From: Erwinia sp.
GTDB taxonomy: Bacteria; Pseudomonadota; Gammaproteobacteria; Enterobacterales; Enterobacteriaceae
Reading direction: 5' to 3'
DNA: 64,000 bases
Assembly: GCA_964016415.1 (NCBI GenBank)
Contig: OZ024666.1
Location: forward strand, 1,035,310 to 1,099,309
In this document: one piece after another, positions 31,753 to 40,682 of the stretch
How the letters are laid out: every line of letters begins with the position of its first letter
Position numbering within the stretch: the first letter of the stretch is position 1
The notes under the pieces: generated by a model
The model's database searches: none
What the model was told of the DNA's origin: nothing
Seen by the model: the letters and a program-made list of their open reading frames with translations, nothing else
Program-made: the position numbers and the translations under genes

Positions 31753-32180
31753 TTACACTTTCGGCATGAAACTACCGGAACCGACCTGACCATCAGGACC
31801 ATAGAACTTTTTACTGTGATAAGGCTCCAGTATCTGAAGGGCTTCACGCGTAAACGCTATCTGATGATTGAGTAACATACCATTATGCCTGTTCATGTCG
31901 TTTAACGCATTGACTTTTCGCTGGATGGTTTCCCAGCGTTGAGCCAGCGCTGTCTCTGATGAGTAGGGCGCTTGTATGCCTGAATTTTTGGTAGTTTGTT
32001 GACGCTGCTGCTCAAAAAATCAAGTGTAGCTAAAAGTGCTGTTTTATCTTCGGTGATTTGCTGCAGGTGACTACTGTTGATGGTACCGGCAGATAACTGT
32101 GCCTGTTCAGCATCCATCACACGTTGCAGATCAGACAGCACTTTTAGCATTCCATCCAGCGTATTGAGCAGTGCTTGCAT
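31753..32180 (-). pseudogene. flgN: flgN flagellar export chaperone with a frameshift
   Basis: Cytoplasmic chaperone that delivers hook-filament junction proteins FlgK and FlgL to the export apparatus. The minus strand from ATG 32180 reads MQALLNTLDGMLKVLSDLQR, then VMDAEQAQLSAGTINSSHLQ and ALLATLDF as in the family, then leaves frame at the homopolymer 32014-32019 and runs to a stop at 31902. One base shift there restores EQQRQQTTKNSG, LAQRWETIQRKVNALNDMN and the end GSFMPKV, stop TAA 31753-31755, about 142 residues (E. coli 138). The FlgK/FlgL-binding C-terminal half is lost. A sequencing indel cannot be excluded at this A/T run. Confidence 0.88.
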
Positions 32181-32184
32181 AGAT

Positions 32185-32481
32185 TTAATAACCTTCTACA
32201 TATTCTTTAGCTTGCTGGATCAAAGCATCGGCGATTTTACCTGTATCCATTTTAAGCTCGCCATTACGGATTGCCGTTTTCAATGTTTCTACACGGGCAG
32301 TATTAATATCGTTAGCTGAAGATTTGGTTAACTGGGTCAACGCGCCACTTAACACCACTTGCGTGCCATTTTCACTGGTTGCAGTGACGGGCTGACGGGC
32401 ACGGGCCGGGGCTGCATCGCTGCTCTCACGACTCTGTACCTGACTGATAGGGGTGGTGGGTTGTGTCCTGTCAATACTCAT
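32185..32481 (-). CDS. flgM: FlgM anti-sigma-28 factor
   Basis: A 98-residue inhibitor that binds FliA until the hook is complete and is then exported. The disordered N-terminus (MSIDRTQPTTPISQVQSRES) and the sigma-binding C-terminal half (LSGALTQLTKSSANDINTARVETLKTAIRNGELKMDTGKIADAL) match the family. Intact, 4 bases before flgN; a sigma-28 promoter lies about 70 bases upstream. Confidence 0.93.
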   Translation of the reverse strand: MSIDRTQPTTPISQVQSRESSDAAPARARQPVTATSENGTQVVLSGALTQLTKSSANDINTARVETLKTAIRNGELKMDTGKIADALIQQAKEYVEGY

Positions 32482-32548
32482 ATCTCGCTCCTTTTTGTGT
32501 AATGCAAAAATATTGCCGTTTAAAATACTACCATTACTTATAAATTCA

Positions 32549-32575
32549 CTATCGGCCTAAATTATGCAAACTTTA
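32549..32575 (-). promoter_or_regulatory. Sigma-28 (FliA) promoter for flgMN
   Basis: Minus strand TAAAGTTT - 11 bases - GCCGATAG, one base from the sigma-28 consensus TAAAGTTT-N11-GCCGATAA. It lies between the flgA stop and flgM start and would drive late expression of flgM and flgN. Confidence 0.92.
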
Positions 32576-32580
32576 GTGAT

Positions 32581-33255
32581 TTATAATGATATCGTTATCT
32601 CCCCAGCACTGTCTATTTTCGCATTAAGCACCTGACCATTATTTATCCTGACACGTACTGGCTGGTTGGCGCTTGCATTATTCAATGCCTGGCCTTCGCT
32701 GGTCACACTGAAGCCGTCGCCTGTGGCCTTCACTCTGACATTTTGCCCTGCATGTACCAGCCAGCGAGGTCGTAGCATCATACTGGTTAAGGGTTGATCA
32801 GGGTTGATATCCCTTAATGCTACGGCACTATCAGCCTCTTAAGGCTCTCTGAGAAGTTGTACAGGCAGTTTATCAATTCTGCCGCGCTGCTGTTTTATAT
32901 CGTCACTGGTGAGCATTGTACCACGGGTAATCGGACGTGCTGCGACCAGATATTCCGCAACCACCTGAACTTCTACCTGCAAATAACGCCGTAGTTTATT
33001 GCATGTGGCGGCAATACTGACATTGCCCATCAACCTTCCATTACCCGGTAGGGAAAGCTCGGGAGTATCACAATCGGGCCACTGGGTCTCCGGAGTTTTG
33101 ATGGTCACATTGATCTCGGGCGTCACCCTGCCACTGTCACGGTATTTTGTCTGAAAATAGTGCGTTATCGCTGTGGCAAGTGCTCCATCTGCTGCCTGAC
33201 AGCCGGCATTAAACAGGGCGAGGACCAGAATGAGCAATGTACCCTGGTAGTGCAT
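32581..33255 (-). pseudogene. flgA: flgA P-ring chaperone gene with an in-frame TAA
   Basis: Periplasmic chaperone needed for FlgI polymerisation into the P ring. From ATG 33255 the frame has a signal peptide (MHYQGTLLILVLALFNAGCQ), then DGALATAITHYFQTKY and ARPITRGTMLTSDDIKQQRG of the SAF domain. TAA at 32839-32841 follows LPVQLLREP; beyond it EADSAVALRDINPDQPL, RPRWLVHAGQNVRVKATGDG and SAGEITISL continue to the normal end at 32581, 224 codons in all (E. coli 219). The missing part is the conserved C-terminal SAF-type barrel, so the product should be inactive. One substitution, possibly CAA to TAA, explains it. Confidence 0.92.
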
Positions 33256-33413
33256 GCAACAACCTCTCTGTAGACGATAACTGTGATTATTGTACTGGCG
33301 GTGGTTATCAGCCAAGGAGAAAACTAGCGCTGCTTTTTAGCGCTATTCAAACGATAGACTTTTAATCGTGGCGATTAAGCTGTAAATGCCAAAATGAAAC
33401 ATGCGGAGGGGGT

Positions 33414-33827
33414 ATGCTCGACAAACTGGACGCAGCACTAAGATTTAATACCGAAGCGTTGAATCTTCGCGCGCAGCGGCAGGAGGTACTTGCCGCAAAT
33501 ATTGCGAATGCGGATACCCCAGGGTATCAGGCGCGTGATATTGATTTTGCAAGTCAGTTGAACAAAGCGCTGGAGCAGGGGCGTGCACAAGAGAATGGCG
33601 TTGCACTGACGCTCACCTCATCAAGGCACATTCCGGCCCAGGCAATGCAACCGGCTTCACTGGATTTGCTGTATCGGGTTCCCGATCAGCCCGCCCAGGA
33701 TGGTAATACTGTTGTTATGGATCGGGAGCGTAGTGCGTTTGCGGATAATACACTGCGCTATCAGACTGACCTGACCGTTATCAGTGGGCAAATTAAAGGC
33801 ATGATGTCAGTGTTACAGGGGCAATAA
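33414..33827 (+). CDS. flgB: FlgB flagellar proximal rod protein
   Basis: A 137-residue rod subunit next to the MS ring. [41 protein letters not shown] is the conserved N-terminal helix and rod motif; the C-terminal helix is in [23 protein letters not shown]. First gene of the flgBCDEFGHIJ operon, divergent from flgA with 158 bases between start codons, where FlhDC control would be expected. The start ATG follows CGGAGGGGGT. Confidence 0.95.
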   Translation: MLDKLDAALRFNTEALNLRAQRQEVLAANIANADTPGYQARDIDFASQLNKALEQGRAQENGVALTLTSSRHIPAQAMQPASLDLLYRVPDQPAQDGNTVVMDRERSAFADNTLRYQTDLTVISGQIKGMMSVLQGQ

Positions 33828-33830
33828 TTC

Positions 33831-34235
33831 ATGGCATTACTTACCATTTTCGACATTGCCGGTTCGGCGATGAATGCGCAATCGCAGCGATTAAACGTCA
33901 GCGCCAGTAATCTGGCAAACGCCGACAGCGTCACGGGGCCTGATGGACAACCCTACGTTGCGAAGCAGGTTGTGTTTCAGACACAGACTGCACCAGGTAT
34001 GGCTACCGGAGGTGTCCGGGTGGCTGAAGTGATCAATGATCCTTCACCGGCAAGGCTGGTCTATGAACCGGGTAACCCGATGGCAGATGCGAAAGGCTAT
34101 GTGAAAATGCCTAACGTTGATGTGGTGGCAGAAACGGTCAATACGCTTTCTGCATCGCGCAGTTATCAGGCCAATGTTGAAGTCTTTAATACAGTTAAAC
34201 AGATGATGTTGAAAACCCTGTCGATGGGGCAATGA
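33831..34235 (+). CDS. flgC: FlgC flagellar proximal rod protein
   Basis: A 134-residue rod subunit, 3 bases after flg[32 protein letters not shown] is the N-terminal coiled-coil and rod signature, and [31 protein letters not shown] the C-terminal helix. Normal length for the family and no lesion. Confidence 0.95.
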   Translation: MALLTIFDIAGSAMNAQSQRLNVSASNLANADSVTGPDGQPYVAKQVVFQTQTAPGMATGGVRVAEVINDPSPARLVYEPGNPMADAKGYVKMPNVDVVAETVNTLSASRSYQANVEVFNTVKQMMLKTLSMGQ

Positions 34236-34246
34236 GGAGTCAGTAA

Positions 34247-34915
34247 ATGGGCATTGCTGTTGGTGTTAATGAGTCATTAGATAACAGTGCTATCACGTCA
34301 ACAACAAAGAGTGATACTTCTGCTGCTGATCTACAGAATAACTTTCTGACGTTGCTGGTTACTCAATTAAAAAATCAGGATCCGAGTAACCCCATGGATA
34401 ACAGCCAATTGACAACTCAGTTGGCGCAAATTAATACCCTTAGTGGTATTGAAAAATTGAATACCACTCTCGGATCGATTTCCGGACAAATCAACAGTGG
34501 CCAATCATTGCAGGCTTCAACCCTGATTGGACATGGTGTGATGGTTAACGGGTCACAGGTTTTGGTTGGCAGCGGCAAAACTACGCCGTTCGGTGTCAGC
34601 CTGCAGCAAGCCTCAACCGCAACCACTGCAACGATCACCGATGCGAGTGGCAAAGTGGTAAAAACCATCAACCTTGGTGGATTGAGTGCAGGGGTACATA
34701 CCTTTTCCTGGGATGGTTCAACGACCGATGGTACTACGGCCGCTGATGGGAAATATCAGGTCTCTATAGCCGCCAGTAACGCAACTGGTCAATTGGTGGT
34801 GCAACCACGCAATTATGCGCTGGTAACCGGAGTGACTAATACTAAGGATGGTGCGGTATTGGACCTGGGAACAATGGGGACCACGACGGTCAATAATGTC
34901 CGTCAGATAATTTAA
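34247..34915 (+). CDS. flgD: FlgD hook-cap scaffold
   Basis: A 222-residue scaffold that caps the growing hook and is absent from the finished flagellum. The export and capping N-terminus NNFLTLLVTQLKNQDPSNPMDNSQLTTQLAQ is typical, followed by an Ig-like/FnIII part (AGVHTFSWDGSTTDGTTAADGKY). Slightly shorter than E. coli (231), mainly in the first 20 residues. Intact. Confidence 0.95.
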   Translation: MGIAVGVNESLDNSAITSTTKSDTSAADLQNNFLTLLVTQLKNQDPSNPMDNSQLTTQLAQINTLSGIEKLNTTLGSISGQINSGQSLQASTLIGHGVMVNGSQVLVGSGKTTPFGVSLQQASTATTATITDASGKVVKTINLGGLSAGVHTFSWDGSTTDGTTAADGKYQVSIAASNATGQLVVQPRNYALVTGVTNTKDGAVLDLGTMGTTTVNNVRQII

Positions 34916-34941
34916 TTTTCTAATACATTCCAGGAGTCAAC

Positions 34942-36162
34942 ATGGCTTTTTCACAGGCAGTCAGTGGCTTAAACGCTGCAGCAAATAATCTTGATGTGAT
35001 TGGTAACAACATTGCCAACTCGGCGACCGTAGGATTTAAATCAGCAACCGTTTCCTTTGCCGATCTCTTCGCTGATTCTAAAATTGGTCTGGGTGTTAAA
35101 GTGGCGGCAGTAACCCAGGACTTTAATGATGGCACAACGACTTTAACCAGCCGTGGGCTGGATGTGGCCATCAGTCAGGCGGGTTTTTTCCGTATGACGG
35201 ACAGTTCAGGCGCGGTCTATTACACACGTAATGGTCAGTTTACTCTTGATCAAAACCGTAACATTGTTAACGCCAATGGCCTCAATCTGACAGGGTATCC
35301 GGCAACGGGCACGCCGCCAACCATTCAGGCAGGCGCTAATCCGGTTGCACTTTCTGTGCCGACCACAGCAATGTCAGCCAGAGCCACAACCCAGGGAGCG
35401 CTGGTCGCCAACCTGAATTCGAGTGATGCTGTTCCGACAGTAACAACTTTCGACGCTACTAATCTCAATAGCTATAACAGTAAAGCGTCAATGACGACTT
35501 ACGATTCACTCGGTAACGCGCACACCATTAATCTCTATTTTGTGAAAAATGCCTCCACCACCAGTGCCACGCCAACCACCACCTGGAATGTCCATGCTAT
35601 CGATGCCACTACCGGACAGGCAGTGGGTAATTTCGATATGGTGTTTAACAGCAGAGGGCAACTGACCAGTACTGCGACGCAAACCTTGAGTATGGCATCA
35701 CTGAATGGTTCGGCGGCACAGACATTTACACTGAGTATGCTGAACAGTCAGCAGCAAAACACCGGTACCAGTAACTTTGGTAACCCCACGCAGGATGGTT
35801 ATAAGCCAGGTGACCTGACCAGTTACCAGATCAATAACGATGGCACAGTGGTGGGTAACTACTCCAATGAGCAGACCCAGTTGTTAGGGCAGATTGTGCT
35901 GTCAAAATTCGCTAACCCGGAAGGATTGAAGTCCGAAGGTAATAACGTCTGGTCTGCCACCAATTCATCCGGGCAACCCCTGGTTGGTCTGGCGGGGACG
36001 GGTAACCTGGGGACACTGACAGCGGGTGCACTGGAAGCTTCCAACGTTGATCTCAGTAAAGAACTGGTAAATATGATCGTGGCACACCGTAACTATCAGT
36101 CAAATGCGCAGACGATTAAAACGCAGGATCAGATCCTCAATACGCTGGTTAACCTGCGTTAA
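34942..36162 (+). CDS. flgE: FlgE hook protein
   Basis: A 406-residue subunit of the flexible hook. The N-terminal D0 region FSQAVSGLNAAANNLDVIGNNIANSATVGFKS and C-terminal ASNVDLSKELVNMIVAHRNYQSNAQTIKTQDQ form the paired coiled coil. The central domains are rich in Ser, Thr and Asn and more variable. Length close to E. coli (402). A good GGAG ribosome site precedes ATG. Confidence 0.96.
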   Translation: MAFSQAVSGLNAAANNLDVIGNNIANSATVGFKSATVSFADLFADSKIGLGVKVAAVTQDFNDGTTTLTSRGLDVAISQAGFFRMTDSSGAVYYTRNGQFTLDQNRNIVNANGLNLTGYPATGTPPTIQAGANPVALSVPTTAMSARATTQGALVANLNSSDAVPTVTTFDATNLNSYNSKASMTTYDSLGNAHTINLYFVKNASTTSATPTTTWNVHAIDATTGQAVGNFDMVFNSRGQLTSTATQTLSMASLNGSAAQTFTLSMLNSQQQNTGTSNFGNPTQDGYKPGDLTSYQINNDGTVVGNYSNEQTQLLGQIVLSKFANPEGLKSEGNNVWSATNSSGQPLVGLAGTGNLGTLTAGALEASNVDLSKELVNMIVAHRNYQSNAQTIKTQDQILNTLVNLR

Positions 36163-36182
36163 TTAATTGACAGGGTTGCAAT

Positions 36183-36938
36183 ATGGATCACGCTATCTAT
36201 ACCGCGATGGGTGCAGCGGCACAGACACTCAATCAGCAGGCGGTAACGGCCAGTAACATGGCGAATGCCTCAACCCCGGGTTTCCGGGCACAACTCAATG
36301 CGCTACGGGCTGTGCCAGTCGAAGGGCAAACGTTGCCGACTCGTGTGCTGGTCACCGCCTCAACGCCCGGTGCAGATATGAGCCAGGGATCGCTGGATTA
36401 CACCGAACGGCCTCTGGATGTTGCACTGCGTGAAGATGGCTGGCTGGCCGTTCAAACTGCAGATGGCAGTGAAGCTTATACCCGTAACGGTAATATGCAG
36501 GTTAATCCAGAAGGGCAGTTGACTGTACAGGGCAATCTGGTGATGGGAACTGATGGTCCGATAGCGATTCCGCAAGGGGCCGAAGTGACTATCGCGTCTG
36601 ATGGTTCTATCACTGTGCTGAATGCCGGTGATGCACCCAATGCCACTGTGCAGTTAGGGCAACTCAAACTGGTCAAGGCTATCGGATCTGAAGTGACACG
36701 TGGCGATGATGGTCTGTTCCGCCCTACACAGGCAACTCAGGCTCAGCGTGGCGCGGGATTACAGGCTGATCCAACTATACAGGTGATGCCGGGTGTGCTG
36801 GAGGGAAGCAACGTCAAGCCAGTAGAAACCATGGTTGACATGATTGCTAACGCCCGACGTTTCGAGATGCAGATGAAAGTCATCTCAAGTGTCGATGAGA
36901 ATGAACAACGCGCTAATCAGCTGTTATCAGCCAGCTGA
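36183..36938 (+). CDS. flgF: FlgF proximal rod protein
   Basis: A 251-residue rod subunit between FlgC and Flg[38 protein letters not shown] is the family start; [27 protein letters not shown] the C-terminal helix. Normal length, 20 bases after flgE. Intact. Confidence 0.95.
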   Translation: MDHAIYTAMGAAAQTLNQQAVTASNMANASTPGFRAQLNALRAVPVEGQTLPTRVLVTASTPGADMSQGSLDYTERPLDVALREDGWLAVQTADGSEAYTRNGNMQVNPEGQLTVQGNLVMGTDGPIAIPQGAEVTIASDGSITVLNAGDAPNATVQLGQLKLVKAIGSEVTRGDDGLFRPTQATQAQRGAGLQADPTIQVMPGVLEGSNVKPVETMVDMIANARRFEMQMKVISSVDENEQRANQLLSAS

Positions 36939-36955
36939 GCAGAGAGGATATCGAT

Positions 36956-37738
36956 ATGATTCGTGCATTATGGATTGCAAAAACGGGCCTCGATGCCCAG
37001 CAGACTAACATGGATGTTATTTCAAACAACCTGGCGAACGTCAGCACCAACGGCTTCAAACGCCAGCGGGCAGTGTTTGAAGATTTGATGTATCAGACTA
37101 TTCGTCAGCCAGGAGCGCAGTCATCTGAACAAACCAACTTACCTTCAGGAATGCAGTTGGGAACCGGAACGCGTCCGGTAGCCACAAAGCGACTGCATAC
37201 TCAGGGTAACCTGAACAAAACCGACTCATCGAAAGATGTGGCAATCAGCGGCCAGGGTTTCTTCCAGGTACAGTTGCCGGATGGCACCATGGCCTATACC
37301 CGTGATGGCTCTTTTCAGACCGATCAGAATGGTCAGCTGGTGACCAATAGTGGTTTCCCTGTTCAACCGGCGATTACTATTCCGGCCAATGCCTTAAGCA
37401 TGACCATTGGACGCGATGGGGTAGTGAGCGTGACGCAGCAGGGACAGACACAGCCGGTGCAGGTCGGGCAGTTGACTCTCAGTACATTCATTAACGATGC
37501 GGGTCTGGAAAGTAAAGGTGAAAACCTCTATCAGGAGACGCTGGCTTCGGGTGCACCCACCGAGAGTAATCCAGGCAATAACGGCGCTGGTCTGCTTTAC
37601 CAGGGATATGTTGAAACATCCAATGTCAATGTGGCTGAAGAATTGGTGACGATGATCCAGACGCAGCGTGCTTACGAAATTAACAGTAAAGCGATCAGTA
37701 CTTCTGATCAGATGCTGGCGAAACTGACGCAGCAGTAA
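36956..37738 (+). CDS. flgG: FlgG distal rod protein
   Basis: A 260-residue distal rod subunit that passes through the P and L rings. [47 protein letters not shown] and the C-terminus [28 protein letters not shown] match almost without change. E. coli also has 260 residues. Intact. Confidence 0.96.
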   Translation: MIRALWIAKTGLDAQQTNMDVISNNLANVSTNGFKRQRAVFEDLMYQTIRQPGAQSSEQTNLPSGMQLGTGTRPVATKRLHTQGNLNKTDSSKDVAISGQGFFQVQLPDGTMAYTRDGSFQTDQNGQLVTNSGFPVQPAITIPANALSMTIGRDGVVSVTQQGQTQPVQVGQLTLSTFINDAGLESKGENLYQETLASGAPTESNPGNNGAGLLYQGYVETSNVNVAEELVTMIQTQRAYEINSKAISTSDQMLAKLTQQ

Positions 37739-37810
37739 GGCTGCGCGTTGTTTATTTTGATACAGGAAATTTATCATGACAAGAGCGCAAAAAATCAAAG
37801 GGCGTGGTCA

Positions 37811-38512
37811 GTGATAAAAGTTAGATCATTCCCGATTCGATTACTGGGCATATCACTGCTGGTGCTATTGCAAGGCTGTGCCCTAGTGCCGCGTAAACCG
37901 CTGGTGGATGGTGCCACAACGGCTCAGCCACTCCCGGCCTCACCCCCTCTTGTCAACGGGTCTATTTTTCAGGGGGTGATGCCGATGAATTATGGCTATC
38001 AGCCGTTATTTGAGGACCGTCGCCCACGTAATATTGGCGATACGCTGACGATTACACTGCAGGAGAATGTCAGCGCCAGTAAGAACTCCAGCTCTTCGGC
38101 AGATCGCAGTGGCAGCAGTTCGCTGGGACTGACGGCTCTACCTTCGGCACTGACCGGTTTACTGGGCGGCGCAAAAACTGATGTTGATGCCAGCGGCAAA
38201 AGTGATTTTGCTGGTAAGGGAGGAGCATCAGCAAATAACACTTTTACCGGAACAATAACCGTCACGGTCAATCAGGTATTACCTAACGGGAATCTGAATG
38301 TGATTGGCGAGAAACAAATTGAGATTAATCAGGGTACCGAATTTATTCGTTTTTCCGGGGTAGTTAATCCCCGCACTATCAGTGGCAGTAACACTGTGGT
38401 TTCAAGCCAGGTGGCTGATGCACGAATTGAATATGTCGGTAATGGTTATATTAATGAAGCACAGACCATGGGTTGGTTGCAGCGCTTCTTCCTGAATATT
38501 TCACCTTTCTAA
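37811..38512 (+). CDS. flgH: FlgH L-ring lipoprotein
   Basis: Outer-membrane lipoprotein forming the L ring bushing. The lipobox LLQGC follows a short basic, hydrophobic start ([15 protein letters not shown]). [25 protein letters not shown] and the C-terminus [26 protein letters not shown] are conserved. GTG 37811 gives 233 residues (E. coli 232). Its ribosome site is only fair (AAAGGG), and a 12-codon ORF with a better site (CAGGAA before ATG 37776) ends over this GTG, so the native start may be altered or coupled to it. The frame extends upstream to 37748 without family similarity. Confidence 0.88.
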   Translation: MIKVRSFPIRLLGISLLVLLQGCALVPRKPLVDGATTAQPLPASPPLVNGSIFQGVMPMNYGYQPLFEDRRPRNIGDTLTITLQENVSASKNSSSSADRSGSSSLGLTALPSALTGLLGGAKTDVDASGKSDFAGKGGASANNTFTGTITVTVNQVLPNGNLNVIGEKQIEINQGTEFIRFSGVVNPRTISGSNTVVSSQVADARIEYVGNGYINEAQTMGWLQRFFLNISPF

Positions 38513-38521
38513 GAGGCCGTG

Positions 38522-39628
38522 ATGCGCAAACCTGTTATGCAATGGCTGATGTTATCTGTTTTACTCTTCTGCCAGTCAGCACTGGCAGACCGTATTCGTG
38601 ACATCACAACGGTAGGGGGCGTGCGTGATAACTCCCTGATTGGATATGGATTAGTCGTCGGACTTGATGGTTCGGGTGACCAGACAACACAAACACCCTT
38701 CACCACACATAGTCTGAATAATATGCTCTCGCAGTTAGGGATCACTGTTCCCTCAGGCACCAATATGCAATTAAAAAATGTCGCAGCAGTCATGGTTACT
38801 GCCAAAGTGCCGGCTTTTGGCCGCCAGGGACAAACGATTGATGTCGTGGTGTCATCAATGGGTAATGCGAAGAGTTTACGCGGTGGAACTTTACTGATGA
38901 CCCCTTTGAAAGGGGTGGATAATCAAGTGTATGCGTTGGCTCAGGGCAATATTCTGGTGGGTGGCGCAGGTGCATCCTCAGGTGGCAGCAGTGTGCAGGT
39001 CAACCAGGTGAACGGCGGTCGCATCACTGGTGGCGCGACGATTGAACGTGAATTGCCTAATAATTTCGCCTCAACGAATACCATCAGTCTGTTTCTGAAT
39101 CAGGAAGATTTCAGCATGGCCCAGCGCATTAGTGATGCGATTAACAACCGTATGGGATTTGGTACTGCAGAGGCTCTTGACGGACGCACCGTACAGGTAC
39201 GAGCTTCAGCTAACGGTACTTCCCAGGTTCGTCTGCTGGCAGATATTCAGAATATTGATGTCTCTGCCCCGGTTCAGGATGCCAAAGTGATCGTCAACTC
39301 GCGCACTGGCACAGTGGTAATGAATAAAGAAGTACTGCTTAGCAGCTGTGCAATCGCTCAGGGTAACCTGTCGGTGACAGTTAATCAGCAGCAAAATGTT
39401 AATCAGCCGAATACGCCGTTAGCGGGTGGCCAGACTGTTGTGACCCCGCAGACACAAATTGATATGCGGCAGAATGGCGGGGTGTTACAGAGTGTGACAG
39501 CCAGTGCGAATCTTAACAGTGTTATTCGTGCATTGAATGCACTCGGCGCAACACCGATTGATCTGATGTCGATTCTGCAATCAATGCAGAGCGCAGGCTG
39601 TCTGCATGCCAAATTGGAGATCATCTGA
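38522..39628 (+). CDS. flgI: FlgI P-ring protein
   Basis: Periplasmic protein forming the P ring in the peptidoglycan layer, assembled with FlgA and DsbA-made disulfides. A signal peptide ([13 protein letters not shown]) precedes [20 protein letters not shown]. Blocks [20 protein letters not shown] and [25 protein letters not shown] are highly conserved. ATG 38522 gives 368 residues (E. coli 365); a GTG directly before it is possible. The stop overlaps the flgJ ATG by one base. Intact, although its chaperone gene flgA is broken. Confidence 0.95.
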   Translation: MRKPVMQWLMLSVLLFCQSALADRIRDITTVGGVRDNSLIGYGLVVGLDGSGDQTTQTPFTTHSLNNMLSQLGITVPSGTNMQLKNVAAVMVTAKVPAFGRQGQTIDVVVSSMGNAKSLRGGTLLMTPLKGVDNQVYALAQGNILVGGAGASSGGSSVQVNQVNGGRITGGATIERELPNNFASTNTISLFLNQEDFSMAQRISDAINNRMGFGTAEALDGRTVQVRASANGTSQVRLLADIQNIDVSAPVQDAKVIVNSRTGTVVMNKEVLLSSCAIAQGNLSVTVNQQQNVNQPNTPLAGGQTVVTPQTQIDMRQNGGVLQSVTASANLNSVIRALNALGATPIDLMSILQSMQSAGCLHAKLEII

Positions 39629-40563
39629 TGAACGACACCTCTTCTCTTCGTGCGGCCTACGACAGTCGTTCACTGAATGATCTTAAGCGTCAGGCGGGTC
39701 GTGATCCCCAGGCGCACGCAAAGGAAGTAGCGAAGCAGGTAGAGGGAATGTTCGTCCAGATGATGCTGAAAAGCATGCGAGCCGCTTTGCCGCAGGACGG
39801 TTTATTGAGCACGGAACAGACGCGGCTTTATACCTCAATGTATGACCAGCAGATCGGCCAGCAAATTGCTGCAAAAGGTTTGGGGCTAGCAGATATGATC
39901 GTGAAGCAGATGGCAGCGGCAACACCGCCTGACGAGAAAGCCGGCACAATAGCCATGGCACTGGATAAAACAGTGGTAAACAGCTTGCCTCCGCTGATGG
40001 TCGAGCAGTGGGTACGGCGTGCTGTGCCTCGTTTATCACTACCTGATGCTTCTGGTAACAGCACTAACAGTGGATTTATTGCGGCGTTACTGCAACCGGC
40101 AAAAATGGCCAGTCAGGCCAGTGGTATTCCACACCATCTGATTCTGGCGCAGGCGGCGCTAGAGTCTGGTTGGGGGCAACGGCAGATTAAAACCGCCGAC
40201 GGTAAACCCAGTTATAACATTTTTGGTATTAAAGCGGGTGCCAGCTGGCAGGGAAAAAGTACCACGATCACTACCACAGAATATGAAAATGGTGTGGCAA
40301 AAAAAGTCCAGGCTGACTTCCGGGTGTATGATTCCTATTTCGAAGCACTGACTGATTAAGTCAAGTTACTAACTAAAAACCCACGTTATGCAGCGGTCAC
40401 CAGTGCAACCACACCTGAACAGGGGGCACACGCGTTGCAGGCTGCAGGCTATGCCACGGATCCTCATTATGCGAAAAAACTGGTCGGTATGATCCAGCAG
40501 TTTAAAACTCTGGGTGATAAAGTGGCAAAAACATACCAGCAGGATATTGATAATTTATTCTGA
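39628..40563 (+). pseudogene. flgJ: flgJ rod cap/muramidase with an in-frame TAA
   Basis: Two-domain periplasmic protein: an N-terminal rod scaffold (about 1-150; VEGMFVQMMLKSMRAALPQDG) and a C-terminal glucosaminidase that opens peptidoglycan for the rod (ALESGWGQRQI). TAA at 40357-40359 replaces the Tyr that follows FEALTD in the family. Beyond it VKLLTKNPRYAAV, GYATDPHYAKKLV and KTYQQDIDNLF continue in frame to TGA 40561-40563, 311 codons in all (E. coli 313). The rod domain and first part of the enzyme remain; the last 67 residues do not. Rod assembly might survive while wall digestion is impaired. Confidence 0.92.
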
Positions 40564-40571
40564 TAACAGAC

Positions 40572-40598
40572 TGAAGATTTCTTCACTCTGACCGATAA
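40572..40598 (+). promoter_or_regulatory. Sigma-28 promoter for flgKL
   Basis: TGAAGATT - 11 bases - ACCGATAA, close to the sigma-28 consensus TAAAGTTT-N11-GCCGATAA, located 85 bases before the flgK start in the position known in E. coli and Salmonella. Confidence 0.82.
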
Positions 40599-40682
40599 TA
40601 AAGAAAAATCCATGTCATCACTTACCGCACTGCATTTCATCTAAAGCGTGCGTGCCAGTGCCCGTATGAGAAAGGAACCAGC

